In this document: one piece after another, positions 18,133 to 26,546 of the stretch | Position numbering within the stretch: position 1 is the stretch's first letter | Layout: the number at the start of each line of letters is the position of its first letter | Assembly (NCBI GenBank): GCA_947498785.1 | Contig: CANMLS010000007.1 | Span: forward strand, 62,001-126,000 | DNA length: 64,000 nt | Origin: an uncultured Aquimarina sp. | GTDB taxonomy: Bacteria > Bacteroidota > Bacteroidia > Flavobacteriales > Flavobacteriaceae | Direction: 5' to 3' | Made by a program: the position numbers and the translations under genes | Notes under the pieces: model-generated | Told to the model about the DNA's origin: nothing | What the model saw: the letters and a program-made list of their open reading frames with translations, nothing else | The model's database searches: none

Positions 18133-19416
18133 TTATAATCTCCCATGTACATCCCCTTTTAAAATTCCTTTTACATCATAAAGAATTCCATTAGGTACAA
18201 GTAACGATTTTAGATCAATATTCAAAAACTCTTTATGCGCCACAGTTAATACTACTGCATCATAAGTATCTTTTGGTAAATCAGTTGTTGTTTCTAAATT
18301 ATATTCATGCATTACTTCATTGGGATTTGCCCATGGGTCGTACACAGTAATATTTGTTCCAAAATCACTCAATTGTTGAATAACATCCACCGCCCTTGTG
18401 TTACGAACATCTGGGCAATTTTCTTTAAATGTTACCCCAAGTACTAGTATATTAGCTCCCTTGATATGTATGTCATGTTTCACCATAAGTTTGATAACTT
18501 CTGAAGCAACATATTGCCCCATACTATCATTTAATCTACGTCCAGCAAGAATAATTTCTGGATGATATCCAAATTCCTGAGCTCGTTGTGCCAAATAATA
18601 TGGATCTACACCAATACAATGTCCACCAACCAAACCTGGTTTGAAAGGAAGGAAATTCCATTTTGTTCCTGCAGCTTCCAATACATCATTGGTATCAATA
18701 TCCATTAGGTTAAAAATCTTAGCCAACTCATTAACAAAAGCAATATTAATATCTCTCTGTGAATTTTCGATAACCTTAGCAGCTTCTGCAACCTTGATTG
18801 TTGGAGCAAGATGAGTTCCTGCAGTTATTATAGAACTATATAAAGCATCCACTTTTTTACCAATTTCTGGAGTAGATCCCGCTGTAACTTTAAGAATTTT
18901 TTCTACTGTATGCTTTTTGTCACCTGGATTGATTCGTTCTGGGGAATAACCAGCAAAAAAATCTTCATTAAATTTTAACCCACTTATTTTTTCTAATACA
19001 GGCACGCACTCTTCTTCAGTAACTCCAGGATATACAGTAGATTCATACACTACAACATCTCCCTTCTTAAGCACACTTGCAACGGTTTCGCTTGATTTAT
19101 ATAAAGGAGTAAGATCTGGCCTGTTGTTCTTGTCTACTGGAGTTGGAACTGTAATAATATAATAATTACACTTTCTAATATGTTCTAGGTTAGATGAACA
19201 ATAAAGTCCATTCTCTTGTAAATCCGCATTATCTTTCAATACAGATTGTAATATATCATCTTCTACTTCTAAAGTAGAATCTGTTCCAGAAGATAATTCT
19301 TTGATTCTTTTCTTATTAATATCAAAACCTATTACTGGGTATTTAGTAGCAAACAACCTAGCTAAAGGCAGCCCTACATATCCTAGCCCAATTACGGCAA
19401 TCTTAATATCCTGCAT
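18133..19416 (-). CDS. UDP-N-acetylhexosamine 6-dehydrogenase (WbpO/TviB-like)
   Basis: A 427-residue NAD-dependent nucleotide-sugar dehydrogenase. The Rossmann motif GLGYVG is at 10-15, the catalytic Cys is C267 in GLVGGHCIGVDPYY, and the substrate-linking YESTVYPGVTEE and C-terminal VLGVTFKENCPDVRN blocks are present. The overall sequence and the C-terminal partner gene fit the WbpO/TviB group, which oxidises UDP-GalNAc (or UDP-GlcNAc) at C6 to the uronic acid, rather than UDP-glucose dehydrogenase. Together with the epimerase at 19458-20456 it would supply UDP-GalNAcA. The choice between GalNAcA and GlcNAcA is inferred from the pairing. Confidence 0.88.
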   Translation of the reverse strand: MQDIKIAVIGLGYVGLPLARLFATKYPVIGFDINKKRIKELSSGTDSTLEVEDDILQSVLKDNADLQENGLYCSSNLEHIRKCNYYIITVPTPVDKNNRPDLTPLYKSSETVASVLKKGDVVVYESTVYPGVTEEECVPVLEKISGLKFNEDFFAGYSPERINPGDKKHTVEKILKVTAGSTPEIGKKVDALYSSIITAGTHLAPTIKVAEAAKVIENSQRDINIAFVNELAKIFNLMDIDTNDVLEAAGTKWNFLPFKPGLVGGHCIGVDPYYLAQRAQEFGYHPEIILAGRRLNDSMGQYVASEVIKLMVKHDIHIKGANILVLGVTFKENCPDVRNTRAVDVIQQLSDFGTNITVYDPWANPNEVMHEYNLETTTDLPKDTYDAVVLTVAHKEFLNIDLKSLLVPNGILYDVKGILKGDVHGRL

Positions 19417-19457
19417 ACTTGATTTATTCTTTTATTAATTAATTGGAAATTTCGGGA

Positions 19458-20456
19458 TTATTTTAAATTTTCCCAATACCATTTTACTGCTTCTTTTAAT
19501 CCCGTTTTTATATCAAACTTGGGATTATAATTTAGAAATTTCTTTGCTTTATCAACAGATGCTAGAGAATGCGGTATATCACCTTTTCGCTCTGGTCCAT
19601 ACTGTATATCTACATTTTCAATAGCATTATCAAACTCTGATAAATATTCTTTTAAAAGTATTGTTAACTCATTTAAAGTAGTTCTTTCACCAAAAGCTGT
19701 GTTATATACATTATTTAAAGCCTCCGTGTTTTCGGATACTATTGATAATAAATTCATCTGAATTACATTATCTATATAGGTGAAATCTCTTGAAAAATCA
19801 CCATCTCCATTAATTATTGGAGATTCATGTTTCATAAACTGCATGACAAATTTTGGAATTACTGCAGCATATGCTCCATTAGGGTCTTGTTTGCGTCCAA
19901 AAACATTAAAATAACGTAAACCTATAGTGTCTAGATTGTATGTTTTCTTAAAATTATCTGCATATAGCTCATTTACATATTTTGTAATTGCATATGGAGA
20001 TAAAGGTTTCCCTATTTTATCCTCTACTTTCGGTAATGCTATAGAATCTCCATAAGTAGAGGAACTAGCAGCATATATAAAGCGTTTTACATTTGCATCA
20101 CGAGAAGCAACCAACATATTAAGAAATCCATCGACATTAACATCATTAGTAGTAATAGGATCATTAATGGATCGTGGTACAGAACCTAATGCTGCCTGAT
20201 GTAATACAAAATCTACGCCCGTACATACTTTATTACAATCTTCAAGATTTCTAATATCTCCTTCAATAAAAGTAAACCTAGAGTTTTTTAAAAGTGTTGA
20301 AATATTTTTTTTATGCCCTGTGGCAAAATTATCAAGCCCTACTACAGTACTTCCAATATCTAAAAGGGTTTCACAAAGATTTGATCCAATAAAACCGGCT
20401 GCACCAGTCACAAGTATTTTTGAAGAACGAAGGTGTTCCAACTGTTTAGCATTCAT
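19458..20456 (-). CDS. UDP-GlcNAc/GlcNAcA 4-epimerase (WbpP/TviC-like)
   Basis: A 332-residue extended SDR. GAAGFIG (18-24) binds NAD and Y155-x3-K159 (SPYAITKY) is the catalytic pair, with the Ser-rich AASSSTYGD before it. LGSVPRSINDP and GRKQDPNGAYAAVIP are hallmarks of the WbpP/TviC group, which interconverts UDP-GlcNAc and UDP-GalNAc or their uronic acids and prefers N-acetylated sugars. It is the first gene of the leftward polysaccharide cluster, 42 bp before the dehydrogenase gene and downstream of a 369-bp non-coding stretch that should hold the promoter. Confidence 0.9.
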   Translation of the reverse strand: MNAKQLEHLRSSKILVTGAAGFIGSNLCETLLDIGSTVVGLDNFATGHKKNISTLLKNSRFTFIEGDIRNLEDCNKVCTGVDFVLHQAALGSVPRSINDPITTNDVNVDGFLNMLVASRDANVKRFIYAASSSTYGDSIALPKVEDKIGKPLSPYAITKYVNELYADNFKKTYNLDTIGLRYFNVFGRKQDPNGAYAAVIPKFVMQFMKHESPIINGDGDFSRDFTYIDNVIQMNLLSIVSENTEALNNVYNTAFGERTTLNELTILLKEYLSEFDNAIENVDIQYGPERKGDIPHSLASVDKAKKFLNYNPKFDIKTGLKEAVKWYWENLK

Positions 20457-20825
20457 TTATTATGTTTTAATTCCCTGTTTTTGAGTTCCAAAGACTACAC
20501 GTTAAAATAGTCAATGCGAAATTAAGATTTACTTAACAACAAACAAAATATGTTAAAGGGGATTTTGCCCCTATTTAGAATTCGTTACCAAAAATTGATA
20601 AAAAAACCATTAATAACACAAAAAAATAATTTATAAAGCATTAATAATCAATGCTTTAAACGCAAAGATAATTTTTATAAACTATATCGTTTTCTTAATT
20701 TATAACTAGAATTTGCTAAAGATATAGAATACTATAGATTCAAGGTAAAATAAATATTTCATTACTACCCATCAGTCACTAATTTTTCAAAAAGACTATA
20801 CAATTTCATATTAAAAGAAGTAGTA
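20457..20825. other. Non-coding leader/promoter region of the polysaccharide cluster
   Basis: There is no credible gene in these 369 bp. On the minus strand it is upstream of the first cluster gene and downstream of the E1 gene. It holds a candidate -7 box (20663-20670) and a GC-rich hairpin, AGGGG (20557-20561) with CCCCT (20568-20572) around a six-base loop, in otherwise very AT-rich DNA. If the -7 box is used, the leader would be about 200 nt with this hairpin in it. I see no ops/JUMPstart element. Confidence 0.5.
20663..20670 (-). promoter_or_regulatory. Candidate Bacteroidota -7 box of the polysaccharide cluster
   Basis: The minus strand reads TATCTTTG, a full match to TAnnTTTG. No TTG element is found 17-23 bp further upstream, so the call depends on the -7 box alone. 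It would place the start of transcription about 200 nt ahead of the epimerase gene. Confidence 0.35.
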
Positions 20826-22832
20826 CTAATACGCTAACAACTCTAATAGTTCTTTTTCAAATTCATTTTTTGATAAATATTGATTTTCTAAATCGGTATC
20901 AAATGGTATTGGTGTTTGTATACTAGCTACTCTCCTTACTGGAGCATCTAAAAATTGGAAGCAGTTTTCCATAAGCAATGCTGAAATATCAGAGGCAATA
21001 CCGCCAAATAAAGTATCTTCCTGCAAGATAATAGCTTTACCTGTCTTTTTTACCGATGTATAAATTACATCTACATCCAAGGGTTGCAGTGTTCTTAAAT
21101 CAATAAGATCAGCGTTAATATTTAAATGTTTTTCTAGTGTCTCTAATGCCCAATGTATACCCGCACCATAACTAATAATGGTGATATCTCCTCCTGTCTT
21201 GAGTACCGATGCTTTTCCTAGTGGAATATTGTAATACCCTTCTGGAACTTCTTGACGAATACTCCTATACAAGGCTTTATGTTCAAAAAAGAGTACTGGA
21301 TTAGGATCTTCTATTGCGGTAATTAATAGTCCTTTTGCATCTAATGGAAAGGCTGGATAAACAACCTTAAGACCGGGAGTTTTAGTAAACCAGGCTTCAT
21401 TTGTTTGACTATGAAACGGCCCTGCTCCTACACCAGCTCCACATGGCATTCTAATTACTACATTAGAAGATTGATTCCATCTATAATTTGATTTTGCCAA
21501 TAAATTTACGATTGGATTAAATCCCGAAGACACAAAATCAGCAAACTGCATCTCTACTACAGTTTTATGCTGATTTACAGATAATCCATACGATGTAGAA
21601 ACAATTGCTGATTCGCAAATAGGAGTATTTCGAACACGATCTTTACCAAAAATCTCAACAAAACCTTCAGTTATTTTAAAAACACCCCCGTATTCTGCTA
21701 TATCCTGTCCCATAATTACAAGATCATTGAATCGTTGCATACATTCTTTCAAACCATCAGAAATTGCATCAATTAGTCTTAGTTCTGTAGTCTTTGTACT
21801 TGGTTTTTTATCTTTAAAATCAAATTTAGCATACACAGCATTCAATTCTTTATCTATATCTACAACTATTTTTTCTTCATTATTAGCCAACTCCCAATGA
21901 GCTTCTATTTCTGCCTTTATTTCTGATCGTTTTTCAAGTTCTTCTTCTAATGAAATAATCCCTTGGCTGATTAAGTACTCCTTATAATTATGTATTGGAT
22001 CTTTTACTGCCCAATGCTCTATTAATTTTTGAGGCACATATTTAGTACCGCTAGCCTCTTCATGACCTCTCATTCTAAAGGTTTTAAACTCTAATAAAAC
22101 TGGACGAGGATTTTGTTTCATGCTTTTTGATAACTCATGAATTTTATCATATACTTCTAACACATTGTTTCCATCAACAATATATGACTCCATCCCATAA
22201 CCGACACCTCTATCAGCCAGATTTTCACAATTATATTGCTCATTTGTAGGTGTAGATAAACCATATCCATTATTTTCTATACAAAATAACACTGGTAAAT
22301 CCCATATAGAGGCAATATTAAGTGCTTCATGAAAATCTCCTTCACTGGTACCTCCTTCTCCCGTAAAAACCGCAGTTACTTTAGTATTCTTTTTCAACAG
22401 ATTACCAAGAGCAATTCCGCAGGCAATCCCCATCTGTGGCCCAAGATGAGAAATCATCCCTACTATATTATATTCTTGAGTACCAAAATGGAAAGAACGA
22501 TCACGACCATTAGTAAATCCATTTGATTTTCCCTGCCATTGACTAAACAGTCGAGATAGAGGTATATCCCTTGTTGTAAATACCCCTAGATTACGATGCA
22601 TAGGCAATACATATTCATCATTATCTAATGCACTTACTACGCCTACAGATATTGCTTCTTGCCCAATACCGCTAAACCATTTGGATATTTTACCTTGACG
22701 TAACAGTACTAACATTTTTTCTTCAATAAGTCGTGGTTTAAGCATTTTTAGATATAGTGAAATAAGGATATCTTCACTATATTCTTTCCTATCGAAGTTT
22801 AGTTGCTGTTTTTCCTCAGAAATATGCTCCAT
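20826..22832 (-). CDS. 2-oxoacid dehydrogenase E1, fused alpha and beta subunits
   Basis: A 668-residue fusion of the E1 alpha (about 1-335) and E1 beta (about 350-668) subunits of a branched-chain-type 2-oxoacid dehydrogenase. The alpha part holds the thiamine diphosphate motif from GEGGTSEGDF (158-167) to CIENN (184-188). The beta part has MGQDIAEYGGVFKITEGF and the EDTLFGGIASDI block near its end. It decarboxylates a branched-chain 2-oxoacid and passes the acyl group to lipoyl-E2 for acyl-CoA formation, a source of primers for the branched fatty acids common in Bacteroidota. Fusion in one chain is usual for this phylum. The E2 and E3 genes are not in the window. The gene stands alone, divergent from 23090-24040. 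Confidence 0.9.
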   Translation of the reverse strand: MEHISEEKQQLNFDRKEYSEDILISLYLKMLKPRLIEEKMLVLLRQGKISKWFSGIGQEAISVGVVSALDNDEYVLPMHRNLGVFTTRDIPLSRLFSQWQGKSNGFTNGRDRSFHFGTQEYNIVGMISHLGPQMGIACGIALGNLLKKNTKVTAVFTGEGGTSEGDFHEALNIASIWDLPVLFCIENNGYGLSTPTNEQYNCENLADRGVGYGMESYIVDGNNVLEVYDKIHELSKSMKQNPRPVLLEFKTFRMRGHEEASGTKYVPQKLIEHWAVKDPIHNYKEYLISQGIISLEEELEKRSEIKAEIEAHWELANNEEKIVVDIDKELNAVYAKFDFKDKKPSTKTTELRLIDAISDGLKECMQRFNDLVIMGQDIAEYGGVFKITEGFVEIFGKDRVRNTPICESAIVSTSYGLSVNQHKTVVEMQFADFVSSGFNPIVNLLAKSNYRWNQSSNVVIRMPCGAGVGAGPFHSQTNEAWFTKTPGLKVVYPAFPLDAKGLLITAIEDPNPVLFFEHKALYRSIRQEVPEGYYNIPLGKASVLKTGGDITIISYGAGIHWALETLEKHLNINADLIDLRTLQPLDVDVIYTSVKKTGKAIILQEDTLFGGIASDISALLMENCFQFLDAPVRRVASIQTPIPFDTDLENQYLSKNEFEKELLELLAY

Positions 22833-22987
22833 AAAAGAAAATTTGTTAAGTAAATGTAATTATTTTTATTTCAGAACTCTCATCAGTATCGCAATATTAT
22901 TAAGTAGATGTTAATTTCTCTCAAACAGTTCTACGAATTAATTAAATTTACTTAGAATTAGGGATTACATTTACATAATTGACTAAT

Positions 22988-23020
22988 TTGGTCGATATTT
23001 TGCAACTGTAAATAAATTTG
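22988..23020 (+). promoter_or_regulatory. Candidate Bacteroidota promoter (TTG, 22 bp, TAAATTTG)
   Basis: TTG at 22988-22990 and TAAATTTG at 23013-23020 are 22 bp apart, within the 17-23 bp range of the Flavobacterium promoter pattern TTG-N17-23-TAnnTTTG. It lies about 70 bp ahead of the oxygenase gene at 23090 and would drive the four-gene run to 26208. It is the best promoter match I found in the window. Confidence 0.5.
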
Positions 23021-23089
23021 AAGTACTATTAGGTATTTTTAATCAAATACAACTACTTTAGTACTACTAAGACACAAAGATTAAATCTA

Positions 23090-24040
23090 ATGAATAATAT
23101 ACCAAGTGTAGATTTGGCTGATTTTTTATCTGATGATTCATCACGTAAACAAAAATTTGTCAACGAAATAGGAAAAGCTTACGAGGAAATTGGTTTTGTA
23201 GCCTTAAAAAATCATTTTTTAAGTGAAACCCTCGTTGAGAATTTATATAAAGAAGTAAAAGCTTTCTTTGCCCTACCACTTAATATCAAAGAAAAATATG
23301 AAATTGAAGGATTAGGTGGACAACGAGGCTATACCTCTTTTGGAAAAGAACATGCTAAAGGAAAAAAAGAAGGAGATTTAAAAGAATTCTGGCATTTTGG
23401 ACAAGAATCAGCTGCAGATGCAAACTTAACTGAAGAATACCCTCCCAATGTAACAGTTAATGAGCTTAAAGAATTTAATGAAACCGGAATGCAAGCATAT
23501 AGAATGCTAGAAAAAACGGGGATTCACGTATTAAGAGCTTTAGCTTTATATATAGGACTAGACGAACACTATTTTGATCATTGGGCTAGTAATGGTAATA
23601 GTATTTTAAGACCTATCCATTATCCTCCTATAGAAAAAGAACCCAAAGGAGCAGTTAGAGCAGGTGCACATGGAGATATTAATTTGATTACCTTATTAAT
23701 GGGGGCATCAACAGGAGGACTTCAGGTACAACGCAAAGATGGAGAATGGATTGATGCTATCCCTCAAGAAGAAGAATTAGTAATTAATGTTGGAGACATG
23801 TTAGAAAGACATACTAATAATAAGCTTCGCTCTACAATTCATAAAGTTATAAACCCTCCAAAAGAGCAATGGGGCAATCCAAGATATTCTATTCCTTTCT
23901 TTATGCACCCAAGAAGCGATATGAAATTGAACTGCCTTGAAGAATGCATTACTGAAGACAATCCAAAACAATATGAAGACATCTCTGCTGGTGATTTCTT
24001 ACATCAAAGATTAGTTGAGATTGGTCTCATAAAAAAATAA
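23090..24040 (+). CDS. Isopenicillin N synthase-like Fe(II)/2-oxoglutarate oxygenase
   Basis: A 316-residue non-haem iron oxygenase with the IPNS/DIOX fold. The iron ligands are H194 and D196 (AHGDINL) and H251 (STIHKVINP), and R265-Y-S267 (NPRYSIPFF) is the RxS pair that binds the 2-oxoglutarate carboxylate. The N-terminal DIOX_N domain covers about residues 4-120. Flavobacterial members are often labelled as 2OG-Fe(II) oxygenases without known substrate. There is no signal peptide. It is the first gene of a tight run with the SUI1-like gene 9 bp downstream. Confidence 0.87.
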   Translation: MNNIPSVDLADFLSDDSSRKQKFVNEIGKAYEEIGFVALKNHFLSETLVENLYKEVKAFFALPLNIKEKYEIEGLGGQRGYTSFGKEHAKGKKEGDLKEFWHFGQESAADANLTEEYPPNVTVNELKEFNETGMQAYRMLEKTGIHVLRALALYIGLDEHYFDHWASNGNSILRPIHYPPIEKEPKGAVRAGAHGDINLITLLMGASTGGLQVQRKDGEWIDAIPQEEELVINVGDMLERHTNNKLRSTIHKVINPPKEQWGNPRYSIPFFMHPRSDMKLNCLEECITEDNPKQYEDISAGDFLHQRLVEIGLIKK

Positions 24041-24049
24041 TTTCATAAT

Positions 24050-24379
24050 ATGGATTTACAAGATCAATTAAAAAACTTATTTCCCGATCATCAACAACAA
24101 GAAGAGGAAATAATCAAGGATGATGAAGATAAAATCTGGATACAAGACGATCCCATTATATGCAAATATGAAAAACGTAAAGGAAAACCTATTACCATAT
24201 TAGAAGGATATACTGGAGCTGATGAAGATTTTAAAAAACTTGCAAAAGAACTAAAAACTCGCTTAAGCGTTGGTGGAAGTTTTAAAAACGATGCTATTAT
24301 TATTCAAGGAGATTATAGAGATCAAATTATGAATATCCTTAAAGACAAAGGATTTAAGGTAAAACGCGTAGGAGGATAA
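24050..24379 (+). CDS. SUI1/eIF1-like translation factor (YciH family)
   Basis: A 109-residue protein. An acidic, Gln-rich first part (residues 1-40) is followed by the SUI1 domain, with KPITILEGYTG, LAKELKTRLSVGGSFKND and IIIQGDYRDQIMNILKDKGF, the strands and helices seen in eIF1 and E. coli YciH. In bacteria YciH affects fidelity of start-site selection but is not essential. It has an ATG start 9 bp after the oxygenase gene and is 16 bp ahead of the DUF1835 gene. Confidence 0.88.
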   Translation: MDLQDQLKNLFPDHQQQEEEIIKDDEDKIWIQDDPIICKYEKRKGKPITILEGYTGADEDFKKLAKELKTRLSVGGSFKNDAIIIQGDYRDQIMNILKDKGFKVKRVGG

Positions 24380-24395
24380 ACTAACACTAACTATT

Positions 24396-25334
24396 TTGGG
24401 GATAAACACATTACATATTACTAATGGGGATAGTCTTACCCAACGAATGAAGGAACTTAATCTTGTGGTAGGTGATTTTTTGACTTGGCGTGAGATGCTT
24501 TGTGAAGGACCTACGGAAATTGAAGTAGAAACAGAATTGTCAATAAAAAAACGTAAAGCTTTTTTAAAAAAGTACTACAGGATTGATTCTTCTGACTATG
24601 AGGAGAAATTTATTTCTCAACTCAAAAAAATAGATCAATTAACAACATATAACCAAATAATATTGTGGTTTGAATATGATCTTTTTTGCCATATCAATAT
24701 GATTGCTGCAATTAGTTTATTACTTAGAAAAGGTATCAATGACATTCCTGTATACTTAGTTTGTAGTGGGAGAATCGAACATGAGAAAAAATTATTCGGA
24801 CTTGGTGAATTATCCGATGCGCAACTCAAAAATCATTATCAAAACAAAGTACTCTTAAATAGAGATGATCTAGAACTTGCTTCGCATGTATGGACTTTGT
24901 ATTGCGAATCAAAACCACAAAAAATAGCAGGGCAAATTAAAAAACATTCTTCTTTTGAGTATTTATCAATATGTTTAAGGGCACATCTACAACGTTTTCC
25001 AAATATGTTAACGGGACTTAATGTCTTAGAACATAATATTCTTGAAATGATCGACAAGTATCAAATTAAAAATATTAAGCAACTCATGGGATATGCTTTA
25101 GAATACCAAGGTTATTATGGGTATGGAGATATGCAAATGAAACGTGTACTTGCAAGACTTTTTCAATTTTTAGACCAAACAAAAGATCGTTTACTGCTAT
25201 CAGAAAGAGGAAAACTAGCTTTACAACACAAAAAGAATTTTTACAATACACAAATATTAGATTGGCACTATGGAGGAGTCAAAAAATATGACTACCTATA
25301 TAATGACGAAGCGCACACACTCTTAAAATTATAA
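24396..25334 (+). CDS. DUF1835-domain protein
   Basis: A 312-residue soluble protein whose first 120 residues match DUF1835: LHITNGDSLTQRMKELN at the start, GDFLTWREMLCEGP, then LWFEYDLFCHINM. The rest is helical. The function of the family is not known. The start codon is TTG at 24396; the typical DUF1835 beginning (two to four residues before LHITNGDS) leaves no room for a later start, and an ATG alternative would delete the conserved motif. It stands between the SUI1-like gene and the nucleoside phosphorylase gene (1-bp gap), in one operon. Confidence 0.8.
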   Translation: MGINTLHITNGDSLTQRMKELNLVVGDFLTWREMLCEGPTEIEVETELSIKKRKAFLKKYYRIDSSDYEEKFISQLKKIDQLTTYNQIILWFEYDLFCHINMIAAISLLLRKGINDIPVYLVCSGRIEHEKKLFGLGELSDAQLKNHYQNKVLLNRDDLELASHVWTLYCESKPQKIAGQIKKHSSFEYLSICLRAHLQRFPNMLTGLNVLEHNILEMIDKYQIKNIKQLMGYALEYQGYYGYGDMQMKRVLARLFQFLDQTKDRLLLSERGKLALQHKKNFYNTQILDWHYGGVKKYDYLYNDEAHTLLKL

Positions 25335-25335
25335 T

Positions 25336-26208
25336 ATGGCTATAGCCGAATCTGAATTAATCCTCAATCCAGATGGTAGTATATATCATCTAAACTTAAA
25401 ACCTGAACATCTAGCTGAAACAGTAATAACAGTTGGTGACCCAGATCGAGTAGAACATGTCACCAAGTACTTTGATAAAATTGAATACAAAGTTCAAAAG
25501 CGTGAGTTTCATACACAAACAGGCCTATACAAAGGGCGCAGAATTACAGTTATCTCAACAGGTATTGGCACAGATAACATTGATATTGTATTTAATGAAT
25601 TAGATGCACTAGTTAATATAGATTTTAACACTAGAGAAATCAAGAAAACACATACATCATTACAAATAATCAGAATAGGAACTTCTGGAGCAATTCAATC
25701 AAATATTCCTATAGATAGTTTCATAGTTTCTGAAATAGCCATTGGCTTTGATAGCTTATTACATTTCTATGACAGTGATCATATTCAATTACCAGCGATT
25801 TCAAAAGCATTAATAGAACACCTTAATTGGGATGAAAACAAATCATCACCATATATTGTATCTTTTGATAAAACACTTGGAAATCATATGATAAGTGATT
25901 TGGCACAAAAAGGAATAACTGTTACTAATGTCGGTTTCTACGGGCCTCAAAGTAGGGTTTTAAGATTACCTCTTCATGATAATAAACTAAATGATAAAAT
26001 GGCTTCTTTTTCTTATCAAAACAAAAAAATAACCAATTTGGAAATGGAAACAGCTGGTATCTACGGAATGGCAAAATTATTAGGCCATAAAGCTGTCTCT
26101 ATGAATGCTATACTTGCAAATCGAGCGACAGGAGAATTCAGTAAAAATCCAAAAAAAATTGTTGATCAATTAATACAATATACACTTAATAAACTGGTAA
26201 CAATTTAA
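25336..26208 (+). CDS. Nucleoside phosphorylase (uridine phosphorylase-like)
   Basis: A 290-residue member of the PNP/UDP phosphorylase family. VGDPDRVEHV (about 35-44) binds phosphate, GTDNIDIVFNEL follows, IRIGTSGAIQ is the central G-T-S-G phosphate loop, and NLEMETAGIYGMAKLLG holds the conserved Glu-Met-Glu that binds ribose. It splits a nucleoside with phosphate into base and ribose-1-phosphate in the cytoplasm. The N-terminal half looks closest to uridine phosphorylases, but I cannot exclude a purine or a mixed substrate range. It ends the four-gene run. Confidence 0.85.
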   Translation: MAIAESELILNPDGSIYHLNLKPEHLAETVITVGDPDRVEHVTKYFDKIEYKVQKREFHTQTGLYKGRRITVISTGIGTDNIDIVFNELDALVNIDFNTREIKKTHTSLQIIRIGTSGAIQSNIPIDSFIVSEIAIGFDSLLHFYDSDHIQLPAISKALIEHLNWDENKSSPYIVSFDKTLGNHMISDLAQKGITVTNVGFYGPQSRVLRLPLHDNKLNDKMASFSYQNKKITNLEMETAGIYGMAKLLGHKAVSMNAILANRATGEFSKNPKKIVDQLIQYTLNKLVTI

Positions 26209-26546
26209 AAAAAAGAGAAGACTTATGCCTTCCCTTCTTTTCATGAGTTTTTAACCAAATAAAATTTTGAGGCTAATTAATAAATTGGTAAGTAACAATA
26301 CTGCAATAAAGATTACAATTCCATTCTCTAGAGAATTATTTTTTAGTTTTGCAACCTTTACATACGCATTTTTATTTTTTAAAAAATTCTTTTTCATAGC
26401 AATATTGTTTTATTTTGGGTTAAAACTTATTCAAATATATTTTTCTCTAGAAAAGCAACATAACAAACATACGAAATAGAATTCGTTTTATCGTTAAAAA
26501 ACAGATAAAATCGACAAAATACACATTTTTAATTTTTTTGAAGAAT
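26209..26546 (+). other. Intergenic stretch with weak terminator-like hairpin
   Basis: Right after the phosphorylase stop, AAGAGAAG and CTTCCCTTCTTTT around 26214-26240 can pair imperfectly and end in a T-rich run, a weak candidate terminator. An open frame of 70 codons from a TTG at 26267 to 26479 would give a Phe-rich hydrophobic peptide; it has no ATG and I do not consider it a gene. Nothing else is evident. Confidence 0.4.

Noticed and set aside
20457..20825. JUMPstart/ops element ahead of the polysaccharide genes
   Set aside because: The sequence contains no GGCGGTAG-like core on either strand.
26267..26479. 70-codon open frame from TTG with Phe-rich product
   Set aside because: No ATG, low-complexity Phe/Lys composition expected from AT-rich DNA, no family pattern.
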